A stretch of 64,000 nucleotides of DNA from Vescimonas sanitatis. GTDB taxonomy: Bacteria; Bacillota; Clostridia; Oscillospirales; Oscillospiraceae. Below the pieces are notes generated by a model, which saw only the letters and a program-made list of their open reading frames with translations, had not been told where the DNA came from and did not search any database. Where the stretch lies: NCBI RefSeq assembly GCF_049060325.1, contig NZ_JBMGPW010000003.1:62001-126000 (forward strand), written 5' to 3'. Position numbers and translations under genes: made by a program. Positions 38,905 to 47,761 of the stretch are shown here, piece by piece; position 1 is the first letter of the stretch, and the number at the start of each line of letters is the position of its first letter.

Positions 38905-41900
38905 TCAGCGCTTCCTTCTCCGCATCCAGGCCATGCCGCCCACGGACGCCAGCGCCATACCCACGTAGGCCCCGATGCCCGCGTCGAACGTGGTGGGGCT
39001 GTCCACCCCGCCGATAGTGAAGTTCATCGTCACCTTGCCCGCGTCGGACAGAATGGTCACCGTGTGCCTGCCGTCCTTCAGCGTCCGCAGATACACCGCC
39101 TTCAGATAGACCTCGATGCCGCCGTTGTCCTCGGCGACGTAGTTGGCCGCGGCGATGGTCCTGCCGTCCACCTGCACGCCCTTAAAGCCGCTGAACGCCG
39201 CCGTGCTGCGGAACGTCAGCCCGTAGATGCCGGAGGTGTAATCCGTGGCGCTCTTGGCGGCATTAGCCGTCTTCACCGCGGAAATTCCGGGCGTGGACGC
39301 GCCGCCGTAGTAGTAGTACCCGCCGCCGGAGCTGCTCTGCGCCGCCGTGCTGATCACAAACGGCGAGAAGCTACTGGTCTTGAAGCAGATGCCCCACTCT
39401 GTGTAGGTGCCCTCAAGGGTCTCCGGTGCCATACCGTCGCCGTTCACATAGTGGTCGATCCGCGCCTTGCGCCCGCTGTTAATCAGCCGCTGCGCCTCTG
39501 CGTCAGTGATCTCCAGATAGCTGTACGGCAGATAGACCGTATATTCACCGTTCCACTCGCTATGTCCACTCACACGCAGGCGGAAGTACCACTTCTGACC
39601 GTTGCCGCCCTCCTGGGGATAGCGTTCACACCAGAATTCACCGCCGCCCTCTGCCACGGCAAAGGGTTCATTGTACGTCTTGTCATGCTCCGGCTCATTT
39701 TCGCTGACTTCCGTTTTGGTAGTCATGACAAACGGGCCATTCTTGCCATAGGCTATGGTGTACCCCAGAACGGTATTATTCGCGTCCACCCATTCGATGA
39801 CCATGCCGCGATAGTTCTGAGTAAAGGCAAAGTAGATCGTCACACCGTCACGTACCAGCCTGTTGGTGGCCACAAAGGGGATAGTCCTCGCCACTGTGTT
39901 TTCCGGATAGCTGTTCGTCCGGTTCGGATCGCTGCGCTCCTGGTCGAAGCCCAGCTTCACCATCTTGAACCAATCCGCGTCAAATTCCGCCGGATCGCCT
40001 GTGCTTTCAAAGGGGTGCGTGTGGAAACCCGCGACCTTGCCCTTAAATGCATCGTCCGGCACCAGCACAAACCCCTTGTCCAGGTCAGCCAATGAGGGCA
40101 AGCCCTTGCTGCCGTCAAACGTAGCCTGGAATCTGCCGGTGCTCTTGTCGTATGTTACGTCTAAGCCGGAACCCGCCGTAATCTTGCCCATCGCTTCGTT
40201 GGCAAACTCCTCGCTGGGTGCCACCACGGGAACGCTGGATTGGCTACCGGCGTTCACTATTTGGCTGAATCGATCCTGTGCTGTAGTGGCCATCTCGCCA
40301 ATGTACAGGGTAAACTGTTCATCATATTGCGCATCACCGGATACCCATGTTAACGTGAACGTTCTTGTTGTCGCCGTTCCCGGCCCGTTTTGGCCATTGG
40401 ACTGCGGGAAGAACTGCTCGCAAGTCCAGGTGTCGCCGCCATTACTGATCTGCTTGCCGTTCACTGCCGCCAGCTTATAGTCCGACATAGGCGCCGCCAC
40501 CGTCAGTGTACCGATGTTCTCCCACTTTTTCCCTGCCTCAAAGATGCCTGCCAGCGTGCCCTCCTTGGGCCGTACCACCAGCCGTTCTGCCTCGCGTGCC
40601 ACGTTCCAGATCTCAGCATTTACACCTGTTACTTTCACACGCTCCTTGTCCTTCACATTTACAGCGGGCACCATGCCGGCCTCTGCCTCATAGGTAAACT
40701 GGTCCACAACGCGGATACGCACCAGCACCAGATTTTTGACCGGGCTTCCCTCGTTCATGTTCTTGTTGCTGTTCCACACGGACAGCACCATCATCTCGCC
40801 GTAATTTTCGATGGCGTTGACGGTCATAAAGCCGTCCCGCGTATTCACCGCCGCCAGACCGAAGCTGAACTTCTCCATCTCGTCGGTGTACTTGTTCAGC
40901 GCTATTGTACCCTTGGCCCAGGCGTCCCAAACGCCGCTGTTGCCGTTGCCGGCCGCCGCGCCGTGGTAGATCTCCTTTGTGGGGTTGCGGAACGTAACCG
41001 TATACTTGATACCTTCCGGATTGGCAAGACCGGCTTCGATCCAATGCTGCTTATTACCGGCGTACATCTCCACAGTCAGCACGCCTATACTGTCTATGAC
41101 TTGGTAATTATAGTTGTAATCTTTGCCGCGTTCCAACTGTCTGGGGAACGTGATCGTAAAGTTCCGCCCCAGATCCGGTGCGGTAAAGCCGCCGGTGCTC
41201 CGCAGCATCTCCGCCGCACCGTTTTCTTTGCTCAGTGGATCGGTCTTGACGCTGTCATCCCCCTTGGACTCGGCGATCTGCACCATTGACTCAAAATTTG
41301 CCATTCTGCGGGAAAACTTCCACAGCTGAGCTCCCCACGGCGTTTCCTCACGCAAAAACAGCATATCCAATATGTCACGCGCCGCCGGCTGCAAATTGTA
41401 GTAAGCATTGATCGCCGCACGCGCCTTCGCGGTATCCGTAAACATGCCATCATTGCCAATATCCGTGCCATTGATAGAAATATCGCCAACAGGAGCCTTG
41501 TCGTTGCCGCCCGGCGTATAGGTATACTTCACTACGCCCGTTGTGCTGTCGTTGACCCCGCCCAAGAAGTCGCGCGCTTGCATCCCCGCAACGCTCGCTG
41601 CATCCGGGAGCGATTTTACATCAGTGATATTCCCCGTTGTGGGCCCCTGACCGGGATTATTGCCGCCACCCTGGCTGCCATTCAGCTGTTTGTCAAACCG
41701 CTGGATCAATCGCCAAAAGCGGAACTGTTCTGTTCCGTTGGGGCCTGTTGCCACACGGATCTCCAACTCGTTCAATGACACTTGCACTGCCGGAGCGAGG
41801 TTATTATATTCCGTAATGGCTTCCTTTGCCTTTGCTTCATCCGTGATTTTATCTGTTTCCTTATCGTATATGCTATCGCTGTAGGTAACTGTGTTGTACT

Positions 41901-42555
41901 CACTTCCATTTCCGAGTTTCCATGTACGATAGGTAAAATACTTATTAAAATACTCGATGGCCGCATTGGCATCAGCCGTAGTAATATACTCCGCGTTATT
42001 ATACAGATAATCTGTTCCATCGCTGGACTTCAGCAGATGCGTCCCCTCCACCTTACCGGTATCCGGGCCATTGCTGCCTTCATTGATCTGCACCGCCGGC
42101 CGCTTTAGTGCCGCCGTGTACATACCCATCAAGTCTCCAAACGTTCTTGTACCGTTTCCATATTTTACCTGATACGCATCAAGTATAGCGGCGATGCTTC
42201 TATTTGTATCGCCAATTTGCGCGTTATAGCCGTCCACAGCGTTCTGAACCGTGGCTTTCTGCTCTTGCGTTCGGATAAATTTATCCTGGCGCAATCCAAC
42301 ATTATTTATAACGACAAAAACACCATTTTTATTATCTGCAACTACAAAATAGGTGTTTAAATAATTCTTTATCGCCGTTTTTTCGGCTTCGGTTCCCGTA
42401 AGCGCGTCCACTCCCGCCAGCACCGTCTCCATCGTATACGTCTCGTTGCCGGTCTGGACGTCCTCACTCTCCCCATTCGTTTCCGCGATGGCGCTCGTAC
42501 ACAGCCCCAGCGCCATCACCAGCGCCAGCAGCAAACTGACCACTTTTTTCATCAT
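38905..42555 (-). CDS. Large secreted surface protein with SPTTFDAG C-terminal anchor
   Basis: A 1216-residue protein. The signal peptide is MMKKVVSLLLALVMALGLCTSAIA. The N-terminal third has three helical repeats of about 120 residues around AKxAIxxYxNLxPAxxxxL followed by an FRFWRLIQRF- or LWKFSRRMANF-type segment. Beta-rich domains follow from about residue 430. The end is SSGGGYYYY linker, a further beta domain, then SPTTFDAG at residue 1186, a hydrophobic helix and MRRRKR. Likely wall- or membrane-anchored; role unknown (adhesin or binding protein are options). A structured 5' leader and a good promoter precede it. Confidence 0.75.
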   Translation of the reverse strand: MMKKVVSLLLALVMALGLCTSAIAETNGESEDVQTGNETYTMETVLAGVDALTGTEAEKTAIKNYLNTYFVVADNKNGVFVVINNVGLRQDKFIRTQEQKATVQNAVDGYNAQIGDTNRSIAAILDAYQVKYGNGTRTFGDLMGMYTAALKRPAVQINEGSNGPDTGKVEGTHLLKSSDGTDYLYNNAEYITTADANAAIEYFNKYFTYRTWKLGNGSEYNTVTYSDSIYDKETDKITDEAKAKEAITEYNNLAPAVQVSLNELEIRVATGPNGTEQFRFWRLIQRFDKQLNGSQGGGNNPGQGPTTGNITDVKSLPDAASVAGMQARDFLGGVNDSTTGVVKYTYTPGGNDKAPVGDISINGTDIGNDGMFTDTAKARAAINAYYNLQPAARDILDMLFLREETPWGAQLWKFSRRMANFESMVQIAESKGDDSVKTDPLSKENGAAEMLRSTGGFTAPDLGRNFTITFPRQLERGKDYNYNYQVIDSIGVLTVEMYAGNKQHWIEAGLANPEGIKYTVTFRNPTKEIYHGAAAGNGNSGVWDAWAKGTIALNKYTDEMEKFSFGLAAVNTRDGFMTVNAIENYGEMMVLSVWNSNKNMNEGSPVKNLVLVRIRVVDQFTYEAEAGMVPAVNVKDKERVKVTGVNAEIWNVAREAERLVVRPKEGTLAGIFEAGKKWENIGTLTVAAPMSDYKLAAVNGKQISNGGDTWTCEQFFPQSNGQNGPGTATTRTFTLTWVSGDAQYDEQFTLYIGEMATTAQDRFSQIVNAGSQSSVPVVAPSEEFANEAMGKITAGSGLDVTYDKSTGRFQATFDGSKGLPSLADLDKGFVLVPDDAFKGKVAGFHTHPFESTGDPAEFDADWFKMVKLGFDQERSDPNRTNSYPENTVARTIPFVATNRLVRDGVTIYFAFTQNYRGMVIEWVDANNTVLGYTIAYGKNGPFVMTTKTEVSENEPEHDKTYNEPFAVAEGGGEFWCERYPQEGGNGQKWYFRLRVSGHSEWNGEYTVYLPYSYLEITDAEAQRLINSGRKARIDHYVNGDGMAPETLEGTYTEWGICFKTSSFSPFVISTAAQSSSGGGYYYYGGASTPGISAVKTANAAKSATDYTSGIYGLTFRSTAAFSGFKGVQVDGRTIAAANYVAEDNGGIEVYLKAVYLRTLKDGRHTVTILSDAGKVTMNFTIGGVDSPTTFDAGIGAYVGMALASVGGMAWMRRRKR

Positions 42556-42571
42556 ACGTTCCTCTCCTTTC

Positions 42572-42632
42572 CCGCCAAGAGAGTTCGTTTCAGCCCGCTG
42601 AAACGTTGAAAGGGAGTATACTCCCTTGGCGG
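42572..42632 (-). promoter_or_regulatory. Structured 5' leader of the large surface protein
   Basis: On the mRNA, outer helix CCGCCAA/TTGGCGG encloses two hairpins: GGGAG-TATA-CTCCC (42625-42612) and GTTTCAG-loop-CTGAAAC (42604-42587). It starts about 10 nt after the predicted transcription start and ends at the ribosome site AAAGGAGAGG. The arrangement, including ACGTTT...AAACGA around the second hairpin, recurs before the gene at 13314-14657. Confidence 0.6.
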
Positions 42633-42649
42633 CACATAATTACTCTTTC

Positions 42650-42678
42650 TTTATACCACTTTGCCGTCTTTGAAACAA
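42650..42678 (-). promoter_or_regulatory. Promoter of the large surface protein
   Basis: Reverse-strand TTGTTT (42678-42673), 17-nt spacer, TATAAA (42655-42650). Confidence 0.65.
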
Positions 42679-42760
42679 TATGCAGGGAGGGAATGGTATA
42701 TTTTTCGGCATTAAATGCAAAACAGCCGGGCTTTTTGTGCAAAAGTCCGGCTGTTTTCGG

Positions 42761-43717
42761 TTATTCCGCCATGGGCTGTACGCCGCCCGTGGGCAGTATG
42801 GGCCGGCTGATGGGAACGCTCCCCAGCATCAGCTGGTACTCGCCGTCCAGCATCAGCTGCACCTGCGTCACATCCTCCAGTGAGCACAGCGAGTCCACCA
42901 GCCCCTGTATCATGCGGTTCTGCGCCTCCGCGTCCTCCGGCAGCAGCGCCGCCACGCTCCCCGGCAGGTTCAGGTAGCATATCCCCTCCTCCGTGCTGGC
43001 GTTCAGGGCCGTAAAGCCCTCCGGCAGCAGCGGGTACAGGTCCGCGTAGCTGTCCAGCGGCCGTTCCGTCAGTGCCTTCACCACCGCCTGGGCCACCGTC
43101 TCCCCCTCGTACACCGTCAGCCGGCGCTCCTCGCCCACCAGCGTACCGCCGCCGTCCGGGAAGTACAGCTGCACCTTCACCGTCCGCACCACATCGTCCG
43201 GGCTGGTCAGCAGCACCTCCTCTGAGGTGTACACCTCGCTGGTCCGGTCCGCAGGCAGCTCGCCCGCCACCGTCAGCCGCACGGCGTAAATGCCGTCCAG
43301 CTGCATCAGCGACAGCGTGATGCAGTAGTCCGCGATGGTCCGGTCAATACCGATCAGCTGGTCGTATTCGCTGCTCATGTCCACCGACACCGTTCCGCCG
43401 GTGACGGTACAGCTCAGCAGCTGCGTCCCTACGGGTATGGGCGCGATGAATCCCTCCGCCGTGCAGCCGCCCAGCAGCAGCTCCATGATGTACTGCGCCT
43501 GCTGCTGGCGTCCCCGGTCCCCGGCGGTGATATCCGCCCAGGGGATGGCGATGCCCTGCACGGCGTCGCCGCCGCCGGCGGACTTGTTCTGCTCGCTCAG
43601 GTCCGCCGGGCAGTACAGCCGCAGGCTCCCGCCGTCCGCCGCCTGCTGCTCGCCGCAGGCGCACAGGCTCGCCGCCAGCGCCGCCGCCAGCAGCAGGGAA
43701 ATGATACGCTTTTTCAT
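42761..43717 (-). CDS. GerMN-domain lipoprotein
   Basis: A 318-residue lipoprotein: signal peptide MKKRIISLLLAAALAASLCAC with the lipid Cys at residue 21 (or 19). Two GerMN-like domains follow, visible as LRLYCPADLS...AQYIMELLLGGC...GFIAPIPVGTQLLSCTVTGGTVSVDMSSEYD and VQLYFPDGGGTLVGEERRLTVYEGETVAQAVVKALTE...PLLPEGFTALNASTEEGICYLNLP. GerM proteins act in sporulation and germination; similar lipoproteins sit beside two-component systems as possible sensors. Its start overlaps the kinase stop by 4 bp. Confidence 0.82.
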   Translation of the reverse strand: MKKRIISLLLAAALAASLCACGEQQAADGGSLRLYCPADLSEQNKSAGGGDAVQGIAIPWADITAGDRGRQQQAQYIMELLLGGCTAEGFIAPIPVGTQLLSCTVTGGTVSVDMSSEYDQLIGIDRTIADYCITLSLMQLDGIYAVRLTVAGELPADRTSEVYTSEEVLLTSPDDVVRTVKVQLYFPDGGGTLVGEERRLTVYEGETVAQAVVKALTERPLDSYADLYPLLPEGFTALNASTEEGICYLNLPGSVAALLPEDAEAQNRMIQGLVDSLCSLEDVTQVQLMLDGEYQLMLGSVPISRPILPTGGVQPMAE

Positions 43718-45249
43718 GCCTCCTCCCCCCTTTCCGCCAGCGGCAGGTACACGGTGAACACCGTGCCCACGCCGTTTGCGCCGTGGCCGGCGGAGATGGT
43801 ACCTCCCCGGTTCTCGATGGTGTCCTTCACGATGGACAGCCCCAGTCCCGTGCCGCCCACCTCCCGCGAGCGCATCTTGTCCACCCGGTAGAACCGGTCA
43901 AAAATATGCGGCAGGTCCTCGTTCGGTATACCGATGCCGTTGTCGCTGACCGTCAGCACCACCTTGTCCCCATCCACATGGGCCTCCGCCCGGACGAAGC
44001 CGCCCTCGGCGGCAGAGTACTTGATGGCGTTCTCCATCAGGTTGTACAGGATCTGATGTACATCGTCGTCGGTGGCCAGCGCCACGGCATCCTCGTCCGC
44101 CGCGCCGGATACGGTCACGCCCTTCTCCTGGGCCACCATGGTCAGCATACGCTCCACGCGCTCCAGCACCGGCCTCACCGCCACGGGATAGGGCTGCTGC
44201 ACCACGCCGCTGTCCAGCCGCGTCAGCCGCAGCAGGTTCTCGGTAATGCGGCTCAGCCGTTCCGCCTCCCGCCCGATGTCGGTGACGAACTCCTTTGTGG
44301 TCTCCTCGTCCATGTGATCCGTCTGCAGGATGGAGTCCGTAAGCAGCCGTATGCCCGCCAACGGCGTTTTCAGCTCGTGGCTGGCGTCGGAGACGAACCG
44401 CCGCCGGGCGTTCTCCGTGGTCTGCAATCGGTCGGTCAGGCTGTTGAATTCCGCCGCGATCTGGGCGATCTCGTCGGTGCCGCTGGCGTCAGCCCGGTGG
44501 CTGTACGCGCCCTCACGCACCTTGCGGATGGCCTGCAAAAGCCCGCTGATCTGCCGGGTCAGCATCTGGCTGAGCACGATGCTCAGCCCCGCCACCAGCA
44601 GGGCGATCAGCAGCGAGATAATGAGCAGGTTGTGCCGGAACGCCTCCAGCAGCTCCGACTGCTCCGTGTCGTAGTCATAGGCGTACACCGCGCCCACGAT
44701 CTGGTTGTGATACACCACAGGCGTGGCCACGCGGCTCAAAAACGCCGTGCCGTCGTAGCTGCAATAGCTGGCGTCCTGTCCCCGCAGGGCCACCGCCACC
44801 ACGGAGTACAGCGCGTATTCGCCCACGGCGTTGCTGCCCTGCCGGGTGTCGTACAGCACCAGTCCCGCGCTGTTGGTCACCATGATACGGGCCGCGCCGG
44901 ACTCGTCCAGGCCCTCCAGCGCCGCCTGCACGTTCTCCACCGTCAGCTTCTCCAAGCCCATCATCGCCGACTCGATGACCTTCGCGGTGCTCTTCAGGTT
45001 GTTCTGATTGGAGGTCACCATCATGTTCTGGCTCACCAGCAGCGGATAGGAGTTCAGCAGGATCAGCACCGCCGCGATGACCAGGATATAGCTCAGGCTG
45101 AACTTCAGCTGCAAGGTCGCCTTGCCCCGCAGCTTGCGTATACCAAGGCCCAGGCGCTGCCGCGTAGTCTGCGCCTGCGGGGTCTGGTCCGTATTTGCTG
45201 CCGCCGTGTCACACGGTGGGCTGTTCTTCTCCCTTAAAATAGTAACCAA
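43714..45249 (-). CDS. Sensor histidine kinase
   Basis: A 511-residue kinase. The only in-frame start is TTG 45249, overlapping the regulator gene by 41 bp; TTG/CTG codons further in are possible. It has a membrane helix at about residues 52-72, an extracellular sensor region, a second helix near 205-225, HAMP, HisKA with FVSDASHELKTPLAGI (His near 292), N-box NLMENAIKYS and G1 box DNGIGIPNEDLPHIFDRFYRV. It resembles the PhoR/ResE group. It should phosphorylate the adjacent OmpR-type regulator. Confidence 0.9.
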   Translation of the reverse strand: MVTILREKNSPPCDTAAANTDQTPQAQTTRQRLGLGIRKLRGKATLQLKFSLSYILVIAAVLILLNSYPLLVSQNMMVTSNQNNLKSTAKVIESAMMGLEKLTVENVQAALEGLDESGAARIMVTNSAGLVLYDTRQGSNAVGEYALYSVVAVALRGQDASYCSYDGTAFLSRVATPVVYHNQIVGAVYAYDYDTEQSELLEAFRHNLLIISLLIALLVAGLSIVLSQMLTRQISGLLQAIRKVREGAYSHRADASGTDEIAQIAAEFNSLTDRLQTTENARRRFVSDASHELKTPLAGIRLLTDSILQTDHMDEETTKEFVTDIGREAERLSRITENLLRLTRLDSGVVQQPYPVAVRPVLERVERMLTMVAQEKGVTVSGAADEDAVALATDDDVHQILYNLMENAIKYSAAEGGFVRAEAHVDGDKVVLTVSDNGIGIPNEDLPHIFDRFYRVDKMRSREVGGTGLGLSIVKDTIENRGGTISAGHGANGVGTVFTVYLPLAERGEEA

Positions 45250-45919
45250 CTCCCCACTTCGTCATAATGTATACCGGGTTGGCGGGGTCCGGCTCCAGCT
45301 TTTCCCGCAGCCGTCGGATGTGCACGTCCACCGTCCGATAATCTCCGGCGTAGGAATACCCCCACACCAGGTCCATCAGGCTCTCCCGGCTGTACACCCG
45401 CCGGGGGTTTTTCATCAGCAGCTCGATCAGGTCATACTCCTTTGCGGTCAGGTCGATGGTCTTTCCGTCCCGCAGGGCCACCCGCTGCTCCGTATCCAGG
45501 CTCAGGTCGCCCACGGTCAGCAGCGGCGTGCGCTGGCGGCTCTGGGCCGCCTGGTTCCCGTTCATGGACCGCCGCAGCAGTGCCCGGATGCGTGCCTTCA
45601 GCTCCAGAATGTTAAAGGGCTTCGTCACATAGTCGTCCGCGCCGCAGGCAAAGCCCATCAGCTTGTCGCTGTCCTCGCTGCGGGCGGTCAGCATGATGAC
45701 GGGCACATCGGAAAACTCCCGTATCTTCATGCAGGCGTCGCTGCCGGACAGGCCGGGCATCATCACGTCCATGACGATCAGGTCGAAGTTCTCCTTCTTC
45801 TCCAGCTCCACGGCGGCCGCGCCGTCATAGGCGGTCATCACCTCATACCCCTCGTTCTCCAGATTGAACTTCATGCCCTTCACCAGCAGCTTCTCGTCGT
45901 CTACCACCAATATCTTCAT
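45209..45919 (-). CDS. OmpR/PhoB-family response regulator
   Basis: A 236-residue regulator. The receiver domain has MKILVVDDEKLLVKGM (acidic pocket), FDLIVMDVMMPGLSGSDA (phospho-Asp near residue 52) and FNILELKARIRALLRR after the conserved TKP Lys. The C-terminal winged helix ends in VWGYSYAGDYRTVDVHIRRLREKLEPDPANPVYIMTKWGVGYYF. Its start overlaps comEA by 4 bp, so all four genes of this operon are translationally coupled. Confidence 0.93.
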   Translation of the reverse strand: MKILVVDDEKLLVKGMKFNLENEGYEVMTAYDGAAAVELEKKENFDLIVMDVMMPGLSGSDACMKIREFSDVPVIMLTARSEDSDKLMGFACGADDYVTKPFNILELKARIRALLRRSMNGNQAAQSRQRTPLLTVGDLSLDTEQRVALRDGKTIDLTAKEYDLIELLMKNPRRVYSRESLMDLVWGYSYAGDYRTVDVHIRRLREKLEPDPANPVYIMTKWGVGYYFKGEEQPTV

Positions 45920-46284
45920 TCCTGCGTATCCTCCGTTATGATGTGATCTTGTATGCTCTCCACGATGGCCTGTCCGATTCCCTCCACCCGCGTCAGGTCC
46001 TCCGCGCCGGTATAGGGTCCGTTGGCCTCCCGTTCGTCCACGATCCGCTGGGCCAGCACCGGGCCGATCCCCGGCAGGCCGTCCAGCTCCTCCGCGCTGG
46101 CGGTGTTGATGTTCACCTTCAGCAGCGCGGGCGCAGCCTCCTCCGACGGCACGGCGCTGATGTCATAGCCGCCCCGCACCTGCCGCGGCGTCAGCAGCCA
46201 CGTCAGTGCCATCGCCAGGACGAACAGCACCGTCAGTCCCAGCAGGAACACGTCCGTCTTTGTCAATTTTATCCGCTTTCCCAC
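45916..46284 (-). CDS. ComEA-like helix-hairpin-helix protein
   Basis: A 122-residue protein with one N-terminal membrane helix (about residues 13-31) and a C-terminal pair of helix-hairpin-helix motifs (VNINTASAEELDGLPGIGPVLAQRIVDEREANGPYTGAEDLTRVEGIGQAIVESI). This is the DNA-binding domain of ComEA, which captures DNA outside the membrane during transformation. No comEB/comEC follows; instead it leads a two-component operon. Confidence 0.85.
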   Translation of the reverse strand: MGKRIKLTKTDVFLLGLTVLFVLAMALTWLLTPRQVRGGYDISAVPSEEAAPALLKVNINTASAEELDGLPGIGPVLAQRIVDEREANGPYTGAEDLTRVEGIGQAIVESIQDHIITEDTQE

Positions 46285-46286
46285 AG

Positions 46287-46315
46287 TTGACTACCCCGCC
46301 TCTTTTGCTTATAAT
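46287..46315 (+). promoter_or_regulatory. Promoter of dacF-rluA
   Basis: TTGACT (46287-46292), 17-nt spacer, TATAAT (46310-46315), immediately beside the comEA start codon on the other strand. Confidence 0.75.
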
Positions 46316-46392
46316 AGGTCATGGACATACCGGCCCCATGCTCCGGACGGGGCCGTCCCCCTATATTATAGCATACATGGAGAAAAAGTCAC

Positions 46393-47760
46393 ATGAAAAT
46401 CCGTCGTTTTATTGCTGTTTTTTTATCCGCCCTGATTTTATGCGGTGTTCTGACCGTTCCCGCCGCCGCGCTGGAGGATCCGGCCATCCGTGCCAAGGCC
46501 GCGCTGCTGGTGGAGGCCGAGACCGGCACGATACTCTATGACAAAAATATCCACGATGAGCTGTCCATTGCCAGCACCACCAAGATCATGTCCGCCCTGC
46601 TGATCTTCGAGGCCATCGACCGGGGCGAGCTGCGGCTGGACCAGCAGGTCACCGCCACCGCCACCGCCCTGCGCGGCCTGCCGGAGGACGGCAGCACCGC
46701 CGACATCGTGGAGGGTGAAACGCTGACGGTGGAGCAGCTGCTGTACTGTATGCTGGTCATCTCCGCCAACGAGACGTGCAACATCCTGGGCGAAACGCTG
46801 TGCGGCAGCGTAGATGCCTTTGTGGCGCGCATGAACCAGCGCGCCCAGGAGCTGGGGTGCAAAAACACCCACTTCGCCAACACCACCGGCCTGACCCAGT
46901 CCGGCCACTACTCCTCCGCCTACGATCTGTATCTCATCACCCGCGAGGCCATAAAGCACGAGGACTTTATGACCATGGTGAACACCAAGTCCTATGAGAT
47001 ACCTCCCACCAACAAGACCGAGGAGGAGCGCGTGCTCCACAGCACCAACGCCCTGATCTCCAACTGGCGGCTGGCCGGGTACCTGTACTCCGGCGCCCAG
47101 GGCATTAAGACCGGCAGCACCGATGCCGCCGGCCAGTGCCTTGTCTCCTCCGCTGTCCGCGGCAGCCGCACGCTCATCAGCGTGGTGCTGGGCGCGGAGA
47201 AGGTCGAAAAGGAGAACGGCTCCGGCTACATCGTGGAGAGCTTTACCGAGACGGCCCGTCTGTTCGACTGGGGCTTTGACAACTTTGCCCCCCAGCAGGT
47301 GCTGGACGAGAATGAGCTGATCCAGGAGGTCCCCGTGGCCCTGAGCAAGCAGGTCTCCACCGTGGCCGTCCACCCGGCGGAGAGCGCCGACGCCATGCTG
47401 CCCAAGGATCTGGACGTCAGCGCCCTGACCCGCACCGTCACGCTGGATAACGAGACGGCGCTGGCCCCCATCGCCGCCGGCGACCGCCTGGGCGAGATCA
47501 CCGTCAGCTACGGCGACACCACCTACGTCACCGTACCCCTGCTGGCCGTGGCCGACGTGTCCGCCAGCCGCTTCCTGTCCCTGCGCCACGCCATCGGCGA
47601 ATTCTTCTCCCAGCGCTCCGCCCGCATCGCCGTTCTGGCGCTGGTGGTGCTGGTCGCCGCCCTGGTTCTGTGGTTCCGGTTCTACGGCCGCAACCGCCGC
47701 TACGGCAAGCCCGGCAGCAAGCAGTACCGCCACCACTCCTACCGCGGCCGCCGTCACTGA
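46393..47760 (+). CDS. dacF: D-alanyl-D-alanine carboxypeptidase (DacF-like)
   Basis: A 455-residue low-molecular-weight penicillin-binding protein. It has signal peptide MKIRRFIAVFLSALILCGVLTVPAAA, active site SxxK in SIASTTKIMSA (Ser near 58-61), SxN in VISANETC (about 124) and KTGS (about 239). A PBP5-like beta domain follows, then a C-terminal membrane helix near 415-435 and a basic tail. It trims the terminal D-Ala from peptidoglycan stems outside the membrane. A pseudouridine synthase gene follows 1 nt later. Confidence 0.93.
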   Translation: MKIRRFIAVFLSALILCGVLTVPAAALEDPAIRAKAALLVEAETGTILYDKNIHDELSIASTTKIMSALLIFEAIDRGELRLDQQVTATATALRGLPEDGSTADIVEGETLTVEQLLYCMLVISANETCNILGETLCGSVDAFVARMNQRAQELGCKNTHFANTTGLTQSGHYSSAYDLYLITREAIKHEDFMTMVNTKSYEIPPTNKTEEERVLHSTNALISNWRLAGYLYSGAQGIKTGSTDAAGQCLVSSAVRGSRTLISVVLGAEKVEKENGSGYIVESFTETARLFDWGFDNFAPQQVLDENELIQEVPVALSKQVSTVAVHPAESADAMLPKDLDVSALTRTVTLDNETALAPIAAGDRLGEITVSYGDTTYVTVPLLAVADVSASRFLSLRHAIGEFFSQRSARIAVLALVVLVAALVLWFRFYGRNRRYGKPGSKQYRHHSYRGRRH

Positions 47761-47761
47761 T

